From contig MGQK01000116.1 in NCBI GenBank assembly GCA_001797815.1, forward strand, positions 8,510 through 30,407: DNA of 21,898 nucleotides, written 5' to 3'. The notes beneath the pieces are model-generated. The model did no database searches. It was given only the letters and a program-made list of their open reading frames with translations, and was not told the DNA's origin. The DNA is from Deltaproteobacteria bacterium RBG_13_61_14. GTDB taxonomy: Bacteria; RBG-13-61-14. This document shows, piece by piece, positions 5,693-12,667 of this stretch. The translations under genes were made by a program, and so were the position numbers. The stretch's first letter is position 1, and every line of letters starts with the position of its first letter.

Positions 5693-7309
5693 ATGCTAAT
5701 TCGAATAATGATTTGCGCGCTGGCATTACTGGCTGCGGCCCCCGCCCTGGCCCAGCCGGCGCCGATCCCGCCGGTTCCCGAGGGAGAAGTCCGCATCTAC
5801 CGGGTCTATTACCCGGACCCGAACTTTGATCCCGAGACCCAGGCCGGGATCCAGACCCTGGTCCACCAGGAGTCGCCCCAGGTTTTCCGGGTGGAAGCGA
5901 ACTGGCAGGGCGAGGGCAAAGAGCGCCACCTGGTCTATCGGCGTTCGGAAACCCTGTTCAACGGCAGTTCCGGCCAGTGGACCTTTGAGTTCATCCCGGG
6001 TCCGCACCTGGTGCTGGGCCGCTTCGAGCACACCCTCGCTTCGCCGGCCGGCAAGCTGCTTCGCCGCGAAAGTTTTGCGCTGCGCGACCCGGAGCTCGGT
6101 TATCCGGACCACCTGCTCCATCCCAACGTGATGGAGTTTGCTTTCCGGGGCCTGAAATTCCAGCCCGGCCAGACCGACAAGCTCTCGGTCTTCCTCTCCC
6201 CCCTGATCATTTACGAGATGGAGGTGAAAGTGGCGGGCAAGGAAATGGTGGATTCCGCCCTGGGCCGGCGCGAATGCTGGAAAGTGGAGATGGTCTCGGG
6301 TTCCGCCAATTACCAGGGCTTGTCCGGGTTGCTCTTGCAGCGGCTCTCGTCCACCTACACGTTCTGGCTGCTGGCCGAGGGTTCCCATCCGCTGATCCGC
6401 TACGAAGGTCCGCTTGGGATCGTGGAGGGAGTCAAGCCGATGAAGCAAATCCATGAATTGGCATACCTCCGCTCGGCCGAGTATCCGCAGGGTCTGGGCC
6501 AGGAGCCCAAAGCCGCGGCCGCGGCTCCCCGGCCGGCGGCCCCGGCCCAGGACCCGCCGTTTGCGGTCCCGGCGATCCCGGAGGAATGGCGGAGCTTCCG
6601 GGTGTATTTCGAGACGCCGATCCGCGACCTGGACCGGCAGCCCTTGAACCAGCAGCTCTTATACCGCGAAACCGCAAACCACATCGAGACCACCTCGCGC
6701 TGGATCGGAGAAGGCAGCCGGCGCCGGTTGGAATACACCCGCACCGAAACATTGAACAGCCATTGTCTGGCGGTGGTCCAGTTCCGCTTTTTGCCCGGGA
6801 ACTATTTTCAGTTGCAAGAAATGGCCCGCACCGTGACCAACCCCGCGGGCGAGCGCGTGCGGGAAGAGTACTGCAATTTCGAGGATCCGCGGTTCCGTTA
6901 TCCGGCTGACCTCTGCCATCCCTACACCCTGGAGCTGGCGTATCGCAGTCTGGAGCTGGCCCCGGGAACGACGCGCAACTTCCATCTCTGGCTCGGGGCG
7001 ACCGCCAGCCTCAAGATGACCGTGCGGGTGGAGGGCCTGGAGACCTTGCCCCTGGACGACGGCCGCCGGGTTTCCTGCTACCGGCTGGAGATGATTCCGG
7101 ACCTGGTGGAGTATATAGGCGTGATGGGCAAGCTGATCCAGCCGATCGTGCCGCGCTATACCTGGTGGCTTTCCGCGGAAGGCTCGCACTCGCAGGTGCG
7201 CTACCGGGGTCCCTTGGGCCAGATCAACGTGATCAACGCGCCGGTGGAAGTTCACGACCTGCTGGAAAGGAAGTTGTTGGATGAAAAAGAGCCTGCGGCG
7301 GAGCGGTAG
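5693..7309 (+). CDS. Exported protein with two tandem DUF3108-like domains
   Basis: A 538-residue exported protein of unknown function. The ATG at 5693 is preceded by GAGGG seven bases upstream and is followed at once by a signal peptide (MLIRIMICALALLAAAPALA); the open frame extends to 5600, but that extension would hide the signal. The mature protein has two homologous halves, about 28-257 and 295-524, joined by an Ala/Pro-rich linker (about 271-294). Matching landmarks include LLHPNVMEFAFRGL versus LCHPYTLELAYRSL, and TFWLLAEGSHPLIRYEGPLG versus TWWLSAEGSHSQVRYRGPLG. The beta-rich pattern recalls DUF3108-type exported proteins, but that assignment is tentative. The halves have diverged, so the duplication is old. 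Confidence 0.75.
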   Translation: MLIRIMICALALLAAAPALAQPAPIPPVPEGEVRIYRVYYPDPNFDPETQAGIQTLVHQESPQVFRVEANWQGEGKERHLVYRRSETLFNGSSGQWTFEFIPGPHLVLGRFEHTLASPAGKLLRRESFALRDPELGYPDHLLHPNVMEFAFRGLKFQPGQTDKLSVFLSPLIIYEMEVKVAGKEMVDSALGRRECWKVEMVSGSANYQGLSGLLLQRLSSTYTFWLLAEGSHPLIRYEGPLGIVEGVKPMKQIHELAYLRSAEYPQGLGQEPKAAAAAPRPAAPAQDPPFAVPAIPEEWRSFRVYFETPIRDLDRQPLNQQLLYRETANHIETTSRWIGEGSRRRLEYTRTETLNSHCLAVVQFRFLPGNYFQLQEMARTVTNPAGERVREEYCNFEDPRFRYPADLCHPYTLELAYRSLELAPGTTRNFHLWLGATASLKMTVRVEGLETLPLDDGRRVSCYRLEMIPDLVEYIGVMGKLIQPIVPRYTWWLSAEGSHSQVRYRGPLGQINVINAPVEVHDLLERKLLDEKEPAAER

Positions 7310-7411
7310 GGAATTCCTCCGGGCCGCGCTGGAGGCCTTTGGTGAAACTTCTTCTTCGTCAGCTTCTTCTCGTCCTTTTGATGGTATAATGCGCTCGGAG
7401 GCACCGACAAA

Positions 7412-8737
7412 ATGAAACGAATCCTTCCGTGGCTGGTGGTTTCAATGCTGGTGTTAATCGTGGCGATTACCCAAGCGCAAGAGAGTCTTCAGCGCACGCT
7501 GGCCCGCACCGAGGACCCGGTGGTGGTCAAGGCCGAGGGAATCGCGGCGATGCAGGGCCGGGCGGTGAGCGCGCTCGGGGTCTTGCGCTGGGCAGAGGGG
7601 AAATTCGAGCCGATTCCGGCCCAGGTGGACGAGCGGACTACGGCCGGGGAGTTCTGCTTTGAGCACGGGCCCAAGGCCGGCAAGTTTGTCGGCAACGGCA
7701 GCTTTGACGGGGACGACGAGTTGGTCTTCATGGCCGCGGACGCGGGCGACCAAGCCCCGGCCGAGGCGGCGATGCCAGCCGGGGCGGAGAAGGCGGTCGA
7801 GCTCTTGATCCGCGATCCGGTTTCCGGCGGCCAGGCCTGGGCTTACCTGATGGCTTTTGCCGGTGAGCCTCCGCGCTCGTCCGTGGATTACGTGAGCCAC
7901 GAGACCAAGGAAGGCCGGAACTGGGTGCTGGCCGAGAACTACCAGTTCGCCGAGCTGGACGGCGCGGCTTATTTTGATCGGCTCATGCTGCGGGGCCCGG
8001 ACGGCAAGATGAGCGGGAACCTGGCGGACCAGATCAAGGGCCGCACCAACATCAAGGCGATGGGCGGCCTGGTCTCGACCCGGATCATGGACCGGAACAC
8101 CAACTCGGACCTGACCGCGTGGAAGGACGGCCCGGTGCGGGTGCTCCAGCGCATGGAAGGATACTTCAAGGGGGGGCCGCTGAAGATCGGCGGGACCGGC
8201 GGGGCCAACAACGTCTTTTATCGGAACTTCTTTTACACGCCCATCACCATCGAGCTGCCGTTCAAGCCCAGTTCCGTCTTCTCGGACTTCTCCATGTATT
8301 ACGTGATTGACTGGAACCCGGCGACCGAAGGCTTCCGCTACTTCGACTCGGTCAACACCGCCGGGGTGATCCTGAACGGCAAAATGGAGCCCGAGGAGAA
8401 GAACCTGGACTTTAAGTCGCCCCGCACCTATTGGGCCCTGACCGGCCCGCAGGGCAGCATGCTGGTGCGGATGACCTCGCCCGAAAAATGGGCGAACGTG
8501 GTCACGCTCCGCCTTTACTACGTGGACGACGACTCCGTGAAAGACGACCCGGACAACTTCCCGGGCCAGCGCCAGACCGGCTATTTCGTTGACGGGATTT
8601 ACAACCTTGACAAGGGCAAATACCTCTACATCCTTTATTACCACGCGCCGACGGGACCGCTCGACCCGGAGCTGGCCCAGCCCATCCTGGACATCCTCGA
8701 TCATCCCTTGCAGGTCCAGGCTTCGGCCTGGAAGTAA
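7412..8737 (+). CDS. Exported protein of unknown function
   Basis: A 441-residue protein with a clear signal peptide (MKRILPWLVVSMLVLIVAITQA, cleavage before QES). The ATG has GGAGG at 7397-7401, and a TATAAT (7385-7390) lies just upstream, though no good -35 was seen. The mature part is beta-rich. It contains FEPIPAQVDE followed by SFDGDDELVFMA, a pairing I recognise from uncharacterised exported proteins with immunoglobulin-like or carbohydrate-binding folds, and ends with LRLYYVDDD and YLYILYYHAP segments. No catalytic motif was recognised. It follows the tandem-domain exported protein by 102 bases and may act with it. Confidence 0.7.
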   Translation: MKRILPWLVVSMLVLIVAITQAQESLQRTLARTEDPVVVKAEGIAAMQGRAVSALGVLRWAEGKFEPIPAQVDERTTAGEFCFEHGPKAGKFVGNGSFDGDDELVFMAADAGDQAPAEAAMPAGAEKAVELLIRDPVSGGQAWAYLMAFAGEPPRSSVDYVSHETKEGRNWVLAENYQFAELDGAAYFDRLMLRGPDGKMSGNLADQIKGRTNIKAMGGLVSTRIMDRNTNSDLTAWKDGPVRVLQRMEGYFKGGPLKIGGTGGANNVFYRNFFYTPITIELPFKPSSVFSDFSMYYVIDWNPATEGFRYFDSVNTAGVILNGKMEPEEKNLDFKSPRTYWALTGPQGSMLVRMTSPEKWANVVTLRLYYVDDDSVKDDPDNFPGQRQTGYFVDGIYNLDKGKYLYILYYHAPTGPLDPELAQPILDILDHPLQVQASAWK

Positions 8738-8781
8738 GCTGCTCAGTTGCTCTTCCTCGGCTTCTCTGGTAGAGATAAGCC

Positions 8782-9858
8782 ATGCCCAAGGAAATCACCG
8801 TCGGCTTGATCGGCGCCGGCCTGATCGGCACGGCCCATTCCCTCTACCTTTCCGCCATTCAAAAGAAAAAAGTCCTTCCGCTGCGGCTGAAAGCGGTGGC
8901 TGACCCGGACCCGGTCCGGCTCGAGCGCCTGACCAGAGCCTTTGCCTGGGAGAGCAAGTCCTTCGAGCCGCAGGCGGTGATCGAGGACCCGGAGGTGAAC
9001 GCGGTCTTCGTCTGCACGCCCACCGCATTTCATAAGCCATACGTGGAAGCCGCGGCGGAGAAGGGCAAGGCGGTGTTTTGCGAAAAGCCCCTGGCCTTTA
9101 CCGCGGCCGAGGCGCGGCAGATGTTGCAAGCGGTGGAAGAAGCGGGGGTGGTCCACCAGGTCGGCCTGGTCTTGCGCGCGGGCCCGGTCTGGAACGCGCT
9201 CAAGAGCCTGGTGCGCCGGCCGGAATCAGGCTTTCCCATCACCTGCATCTTCCGCGACGACCAATGCTTCCCGGTCAAGGGCATGCACGACTCGGCGTGG
9301 CGCTCGCGGCAGGAGCTGGCCGGCGCCGGCACCCTGCTCGAGCACAGCATCCACGACCTGGACATCATGGAATGGATGTTCGGCCGCATCCACCAGGTCC
9401 AGGCCACCACCGCCTCCCGCTTCGGCCACGCCGGGATCGAAGACCTGGCGCGGGTGTGGGTCGAGTTCGAGTCGGGCATGACCGCCACCCTGGTCTCGGT
9501 CTGGCACGACGTGCTCCACCGTCACTCCAACCGGCGGGTGGAGGTCTTTTGCGAGAAAGCCTATTACGCGATCGAAGCCGAGTTTTTCGGCACCCTGGAT
9601 TACATGATGGCGGACCGGTCATTGAAGACCTTGAGCGATGACGAGGTGTTCGACCTCAGCCTGCAGACCCGCGGCATCACGGACCCGAACGAAAAGAAGC
9701 TGGCCCGGATTTACGGGGTCTTGCAGGATTATTATTTCTGCCGGGCGGTATTGGCCGAGGCCAAGGCCGAGCCGGGCTTTGAGACCGCGGTGCGGGCGCA
9801 CGAACTGGTGGACGCCTGCTACCAGTCGGCGCGGGAGGCCAAGCCGATCGGCTGGTGA
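8782..9858 (+). CDS. Gfo/Idh/MocA-family NAD(P)-dependent oxidoreductase
   Basis: A 358-residue oxidoreductase. The Rossmann dinucleotide motif GLIGAGLIGTAH is at 8-19. The family signature CEKPLAF (100-106) contains the catalytic-site lysine Lys102, and GAGTLLEHSIHDLDIMEWMF (181-200) is the helix with the conserved His/Asp pair. This family oxidises or reduces sugars, inositols and related compounds with NAD(P). No signal peptide is visible, so it is cytoplasmic. It follows the exported protein by 44 bases and its Shine-Dalgarno (AGAGA) is weak. The substrate cannot be read from the sequence. Confidence 0.9.
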   Translation: MPKEITVGLIGAGLIGTAHSLYLSAIQKKKVLPLRLKAVADPDPVRLERLTRAFAWESKSFEPQAVIEDPEVNAVFVCTPTAFHKPYVEAAAEKGKAVFCEKPLAFTAAEARQMLQAVEEAGVVHQVGLVLRAGPVWNALKSLVRRPESGFPITCIFRDDQCFPVKGMHDSAWRSRQELAGAGTLLEHSIHDLDIMEWMFGRIHQVQATTASRFGHAGIEDLARVWVEFESGMTATLVSVWHDVLHRHSNRRVEVFCEKAYYAIEAEFFGTLDYMMADRSLKTLSDDEVFDLSLQTRGITDPNEKKLARIYGVLQDYYFCRAVLAEAKAEPGFETAVRAHELVDACYQSAREAKPIGW

Positions 9859-9878
9859 CCGGCCCGGGAGGTGGACGC

Positions 9879-10058
9879 ATGAAGCAGGCAGTGATGGCTC
9901 TGATGGCCGCGGTTCTGTTGGGGGGAAGCTCGCCGGCTGGGGCCAAGGGCGATTCGAGCTGGCTCCAGGGCACGCGCCTGGTCATCTCGGGCGGGCCCTG
10001 CGCCGGCACGTATACCCTGGATCTGCACCAGGGGCCGGAGAGCCGTGACCCTGGATGA
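9879..10058 (+). CDS. Small exported protein, hypothetical
   Basis: A 59-codon ORF with a strong GGAGG at 9867-9871 ahead of its ATG. The N-terminus (MKQAVMALMAAVLLGGSSPA) reads as a signal peptide, leaving about 35 mature residues that include a lone Cys in SGGPCAGTY. It starts 20 bases after the oxidoreductase stop. Its last 14 bases overlap the next small ORF in another frame. It could be a genuine small secreted protein or the 5' half of a longer gene broken by a frameshift. Confidence 0.45.
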   Translation: MKQAVMALMAAVLLGGSSPAGAKGDSSWLQGTRLVISGGPCAGTYTLDLHQGPESRDPG

Positions 10059-10224
10059 GCTTCAGCAGGCCATGGAGCGCTTCGATGCCTCGCTGAAAGA
10101 GCTCGAGGCCACACCCCAACCCGCTTCTCTTATGGATCTGACCCAAAAGCCAGAGACGGCTCGCCCGGCCCTCTCTCAAAAACAAAAAACCCCACCTGAC
10201 CCGCTGAAATTCGAGCAGCGGTAA
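10045..10224 (+). CDS. Small hypothetical protein ahead of hflK, GTG start
   Basis: A 59-residue ORF starting at GTG with GGAG five bases upstream. It begins VTLDELQQAMERFDASLKEL, a likely amphipathic helix, followed by a Pro/Gln/Lys-rich polar tail ending KFEQR. Third positions are mostly G or C, as in the neighbouring genes, which supports translation. Its stop lies 15 bases before the hflK ATG. I recognise no family. It may be coupled to hflKC, or it may be the displaced 3' half of the ORF at 9879. Confidence 0.4.
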   Translation: MTLDELQQAMERFDASLKELEATPQPASLMDLTQKPETARPALSQKQKTPPDPLKFEQR

Positions 10225-10239
10225 TGAAAGGAGGCGTCA

Positions 10240-11232
10240 ATGGGAAGAAATGAAACCATCATCACCATCGGGAATGAAAGGATCAAGATTCCGATGGGCA
10301 CCAATCTGTTGCTCCTTCTGGCCGGGGCGGCGTTGTTGCTGTTAGTGGGAGCCAAGCAGACCATGTTTACCATCCGCCCCGAGGAGCAGGGAATCCTTTT
10401 GCGGTTCGGCAAGTATGTTCGGACCGTGGATCCGGGCCTGCACTTCAAATTGCCGTTCGGCGTCGAGGATGTGTTCAAGGTCCCGGTTCAGCGCCAGCTC
10501 AAGCAGGAGTTCGGCTTTCGGACCGCCAAGAGCGGGAGCGAGACCCAGTATGTGAAAAGGGGGTATGAGGGTGAATCGCTGATGCTGACCGGCGATTTGA
10601 ATTCCGCGGACGTGGAGTGGGTGGTCCAGTACCGGATCACGGACCCGGTGTTGTTCTTGTTCAACGTCCGCTCCGTGGAAAGCACCTTTCGGGACATCTC
10701 CGAGGCGACCATGCGGGAAATTGTCGGGGACCACAGCGTGGACGAGGTCATCACCTGGGGCAAGGAACAGATCAACCAGGAGGTCAATGAAAAGCTCCAG
10801 GAAAGATGCGAGCAGTATGAGACCGGTATTACCATCCAGGTAGTGCTGCTCCAGGACGTGAACGCGCCCCCGCCGGTCCAGCCCTCCTGGAACGAGGTCA
10901 ACGCCGCGGAGCAGGAAAAGGATCAACTGGTCAACCAGGCCAAGACCAAATATAACGCCGAGGTCCCCCAGGCTCAGGGAGAAGCCAGCCAAGTGATCAA
11001 GGAGGCCGAGGGCTATGACCTCGAGCGCGTGAACCACGCCCTGGGAGATCGGGAGAAATTCATCCAGGTCTACGAGCAATACCGCCGGGCCCGGGAAGTT
11101 ACCCGCCGGCGGATTTATTTGGAGACCATGACTGAGATCATGCCCAAGGCCGGCCGCAAGATCATTGTTGACGAGGCTGAGAAGGGAATCATTCGCTTTC
11201 TCAACCTGTCGGAAGAGGGGGTGGTGAAATGA
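10240..11232 (+). CDS. hflK: HflK, SPFH/band-7 membrane protein
   Basis: A 330-residue HflK. A short cytoplasmic N-terminus is followed by one membrane helix (about 22-39) and the SPFH/band-7 domain. Family text includes IRPEEQGILLRFGKYVRTVD, PGLHFKLPFG, then SLMLTGDLNSADVEW and VQYRITDP, and the C-terminal coiled region with YLETMTEIMPKAGRKIIVDE. HflK assembles with HflC into a large membrane cage that, in E. coli, encloses and restrains the FtsH protease. It is shorter than the E. coli protein because it lacks the Gly/Pro-rich N-terminal extension. AAAGGAGG at 10227-10234 gives very strong initiation. The stop overlaps the hflC start as ATGA. Confidence 0.93.
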   Translation: MGRNETIITIGNERIKIPMGTNLLLLLAGAALLLLVGAKQTMFTIRPEEQGILLRFGKYVRTVDPGLHFKLPFGVEDVFKVPVQRQLKQEFGFRTAKSGSETQYVKRGYEGESLMLTGDLNSADVEWVVQYRITDPVLFLFNVRSVESTFRDISEATMREIVGDHSVDEVITWGKEQINQEVNEKLQERCEQYETGITIQVVLLQDVNAPPPVQPSWNEVNAAEQEKDQLVNQAKTKYNAEVPQAQGEASQVIKEAEGYDLERVNHALGDREKFIQVYEQYRRAREVTRRRIYLETMTEIMPKAGRKIIVDEAEKGIIRFLNLSEEGVVK

Positions 11233-12176
11233 ACCCGAAGCAAATTCCAAAAGTGATTGGGCTGGTGGCTTTGGTGGTCGTCATCGCCACCTTATCCAGC
11301 GGCTTTTACACGGTGATGATGCACCAGCAGGTGATCATCACCCAGTTCCAGAGACCAGTGGGCGATGCCATTACTGAACCGGGCCTGCATTGGAAAACAC
11401 CCTTTATCCAGGAGGCCAACTACTTTGAAAAGCGCTGGCTGGCGTGGGACGGGGACCCCAACCAAATTCCCACTCTGGACAAGAAATACATCTGGGTGGA
11501 CCTCTACGCCCGCTGGCGCATCTCCGATCCCCTGCTCTTCTTCCAGCGGGTTCGGAACGAAGAAGGGGCTCAAAGCCGGCTGGACGACATCCTCGACGGC
11601 GAGACCCGGATCGGCGTCTCCAAATACAACCTGATCGAAATCATCCGGAGCTCAAGCCGGGAATTCGAGGTCCCCACCGACTTTCTTGAGTTCCAGGACT
11701 TGACCCGATCGGTATCCATCAAGCACGGCCGGGCCAAGATCATGGATGAAATCCTGGTCAAGGCCCGGGAGTCCGCGAAAGAGTATGGGATCGAGCTGGT
11801 GGATGTCCGCATCAAGCGGATCAACTATATCCCGGAGGTTCGCGAAAAGGTCTATGAGCGGATGATCTCCGAGCGCAAGCGGATTGCGATGCGGTACCGG
11901 TCCGAGGGACGGGGCGAGAGCGCCAAGATCCTGGGCGACATGGATAAGGAGTTGAAGCGCATCCGCTCCGAGGCCTACCGGACCTCCCAGGAAATCAAAG
12001 GCAAGGCCGATGCCGAGGCCATCAAGATCTATGCCCAGGCATACAACAAAGACCCGGAGTTCTACTCGTTCTGGAAAACCATGGAGACCTATAGACAAAC
12101 CGTGGACAAGGATACCTGGCTGATCCTGACCACCGAGGGAGAGTTCTTCAAATACCTGAAAAGCGTCAAAGATTGA
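11229..12176 (+). CDS. hflC: HflC, SPFH/band-7 membrane protein
   Basis: A 315-residue HflC, close to the usual length. One membrane helix (about 8-28) is followed by the SPFH domain: QQVIITQFQRPVGDAITEPG, LHWKTPFIQEANYFEKR, then RWRISDPLLFFQRV. The charged helical segment includes YERMISERKRIAMRYRSEGR and ends with LILTTEGEFFKYLK, typical of HflC. It acts with HflK at the inner membrane, presumably on an FtsH encoded elsewhere. It overlaps hflK by four bases and is the last plus-strand gene of the middle block. Confidence 0.93.
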   Translation: MNPKQIPKVIGLVALVVVIATLSSGFYTVMMHQQVIITQFQRPVGDAITEPGLHWKTPFIQEANYFEKRWLAWDGDPNQIPTLDKKYIWVDLYARWRISDPLLFFQRVRNEEGAQSRLDDILDGETRIGVSKYNLIEIIRSSSREFEVPTDFLEFQDLTRSVSIKHGRAKIMDEILVKARESAKEYGIELVDVRIKRINYIPEVREKVYERMISERKRIAMRYRSEGRGESAKILGDMDKELKRIRSEAYRTSQEIKGKADAEAIKIYAQAYNKDPEFYSFWKTMETYRQTVDKDTWLILTTEGEFFKYLKSVKD

Positions 12177-12223
12177 CCTGAAAAGGTATTAAGCTGTCAA
12201 CCCTCCTGCCGGTAAGTCGGAGG

Positions 12224-12331
12224 GGTAAGGCTTGCCTTGCCTGAAAGATCGGAGGGCAGGTTGGATTACCTACCTGTCCGTAGCCGCGACCGTCCCGGTC
12301 GCGGAAGAAGGGGCAGGGCTTGCCCTGCCCC
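12224..12331. repeat. Cluster of GC-rich hairpins
   Basis: Three palindromes follow each other: AAGGC-TT-GCCTT (12227-12238), CCGCGACCG-TCC-CGGTCGCGG (12284-12304) and GGGCAGGGC-TT-GCCCTGCCC (12311-12330, one more pair outside). The first and third share a GGCTTGCC centre and look like members of one repeat family. The perfect 9-10 bp stems would form stable structures in RNA. Confidence 0.6.
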
Positions 12332-12353
12332 CGCCGCGGGGAAAAATCGAGGG

Positions 12354-12464
12354 TCAGGCCAGGTCTTCCACCCAGAGCACGCGCCGGGCCAGGGGGCCTC
12401 GGGCCAAGTTTTCGTAAAGCCGGCGGTCGGCGGCGCCGGAGGGGGTCAGGTCTTCACATTTCAC
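12354..12464 (-). pseudogene. 3' gene remnant or 36-codon ORF
   Basis: A minus-strand reading frame opens at a GTG inside the GGGGTCAG repeat and runs 36 codons to TGA. From its tenth residue it reads GAADRRLYENLARGPLARRV and then LWVEDLA. In this part the third codon position is G or C in nearly every codon, as in real genes of this genome and unlike the flanking hairpins. The first nine residues come from the repeat itself. It looks like the 3' end of a gene whose upstream part was lost where the repeat begins. No family was recognised. Confidence 0.35.
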
Positions 12465-12480
12465 TTACAATTATGTAAAG
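12442..12480 (+). repeat. Dispersed GGGGTCAG repeat, copy 2
   Basis: ggggtcaggtcttcacattt matches the copy at 21487-21506 for its first 15 bases (GGGGTCAGGTCTTCA), then becomes AT-rich with ttacaattatgtaaag. It marks the junction between the GC-rich gene remnant on its left and AT-richer DNA on its right. Confidence 0.55.
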
Positions 12481-12490
12481 TCATAAGTCA

Positions 12491-12654
12491 AGGGCATGTT
12501 GCCCAAATCGTCTTGAGGAACTTCTCTCCCCTCCCTTGAGGGGAGGGGATGAAGGGGAGGGTGATTTTTTCTCGTCAATTCAAGCACCCTCTCCCTGGCC
12601 CTCCCCCATCAAAGGGGGAGGGAAAGGCTGGCTGGATTTTGGGCAACATGCCCT
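12491..12654. repeat. MITE-like nested inverted repeat
   Basis: The arm agggcatgttgcccaaa at 12491-12507 recurs as a perfect 17-bp inverted copy at 12638-12654. Each arm is itself a small palindrome (GGGCA-TGT-TGCCC). Inside are two more hairpins: tcccctccc with gggagggga (12526-12550) and ccctccccc with gggggaggg (12599-12622). The element is about 164 bp with no coding content, the build of a miniature mobile element or a repetitive palindrome. It ends 14 bases from the stop of the O-antigen ligase gene. Confidence 0.6.
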
Positions 12655-12667
12655 CAAGCATTGACCC

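Larger units (their letters stand above)
12177..12667. other. Repeat and remnant-filled gap between convergent genes
   Basis: About 490 bases between the 3' ends of hflC and the O-antigen ligase gene. In order it holds a CCCTCC/GGAGGG dyad (12201-12224), GC-rich hairpins (12224-12331), a short gene remnant (12354-12464), a copy of the GGGGTCAG repeat (12442-12480) and a MITE-like nested inverted repeat (12491-12654). No classical hairpin plus T-run terminator was found; the nested palindromes may end transcription from both sides. Confidence 0.6.

Noticed and set aside
7454-8704. A 416-codon minus-strand reading frame
   Set aside because: It is antisense to the exported protein at 7412-8737, which has a signal peptide, a Shine-Dalgarno and good codon use.
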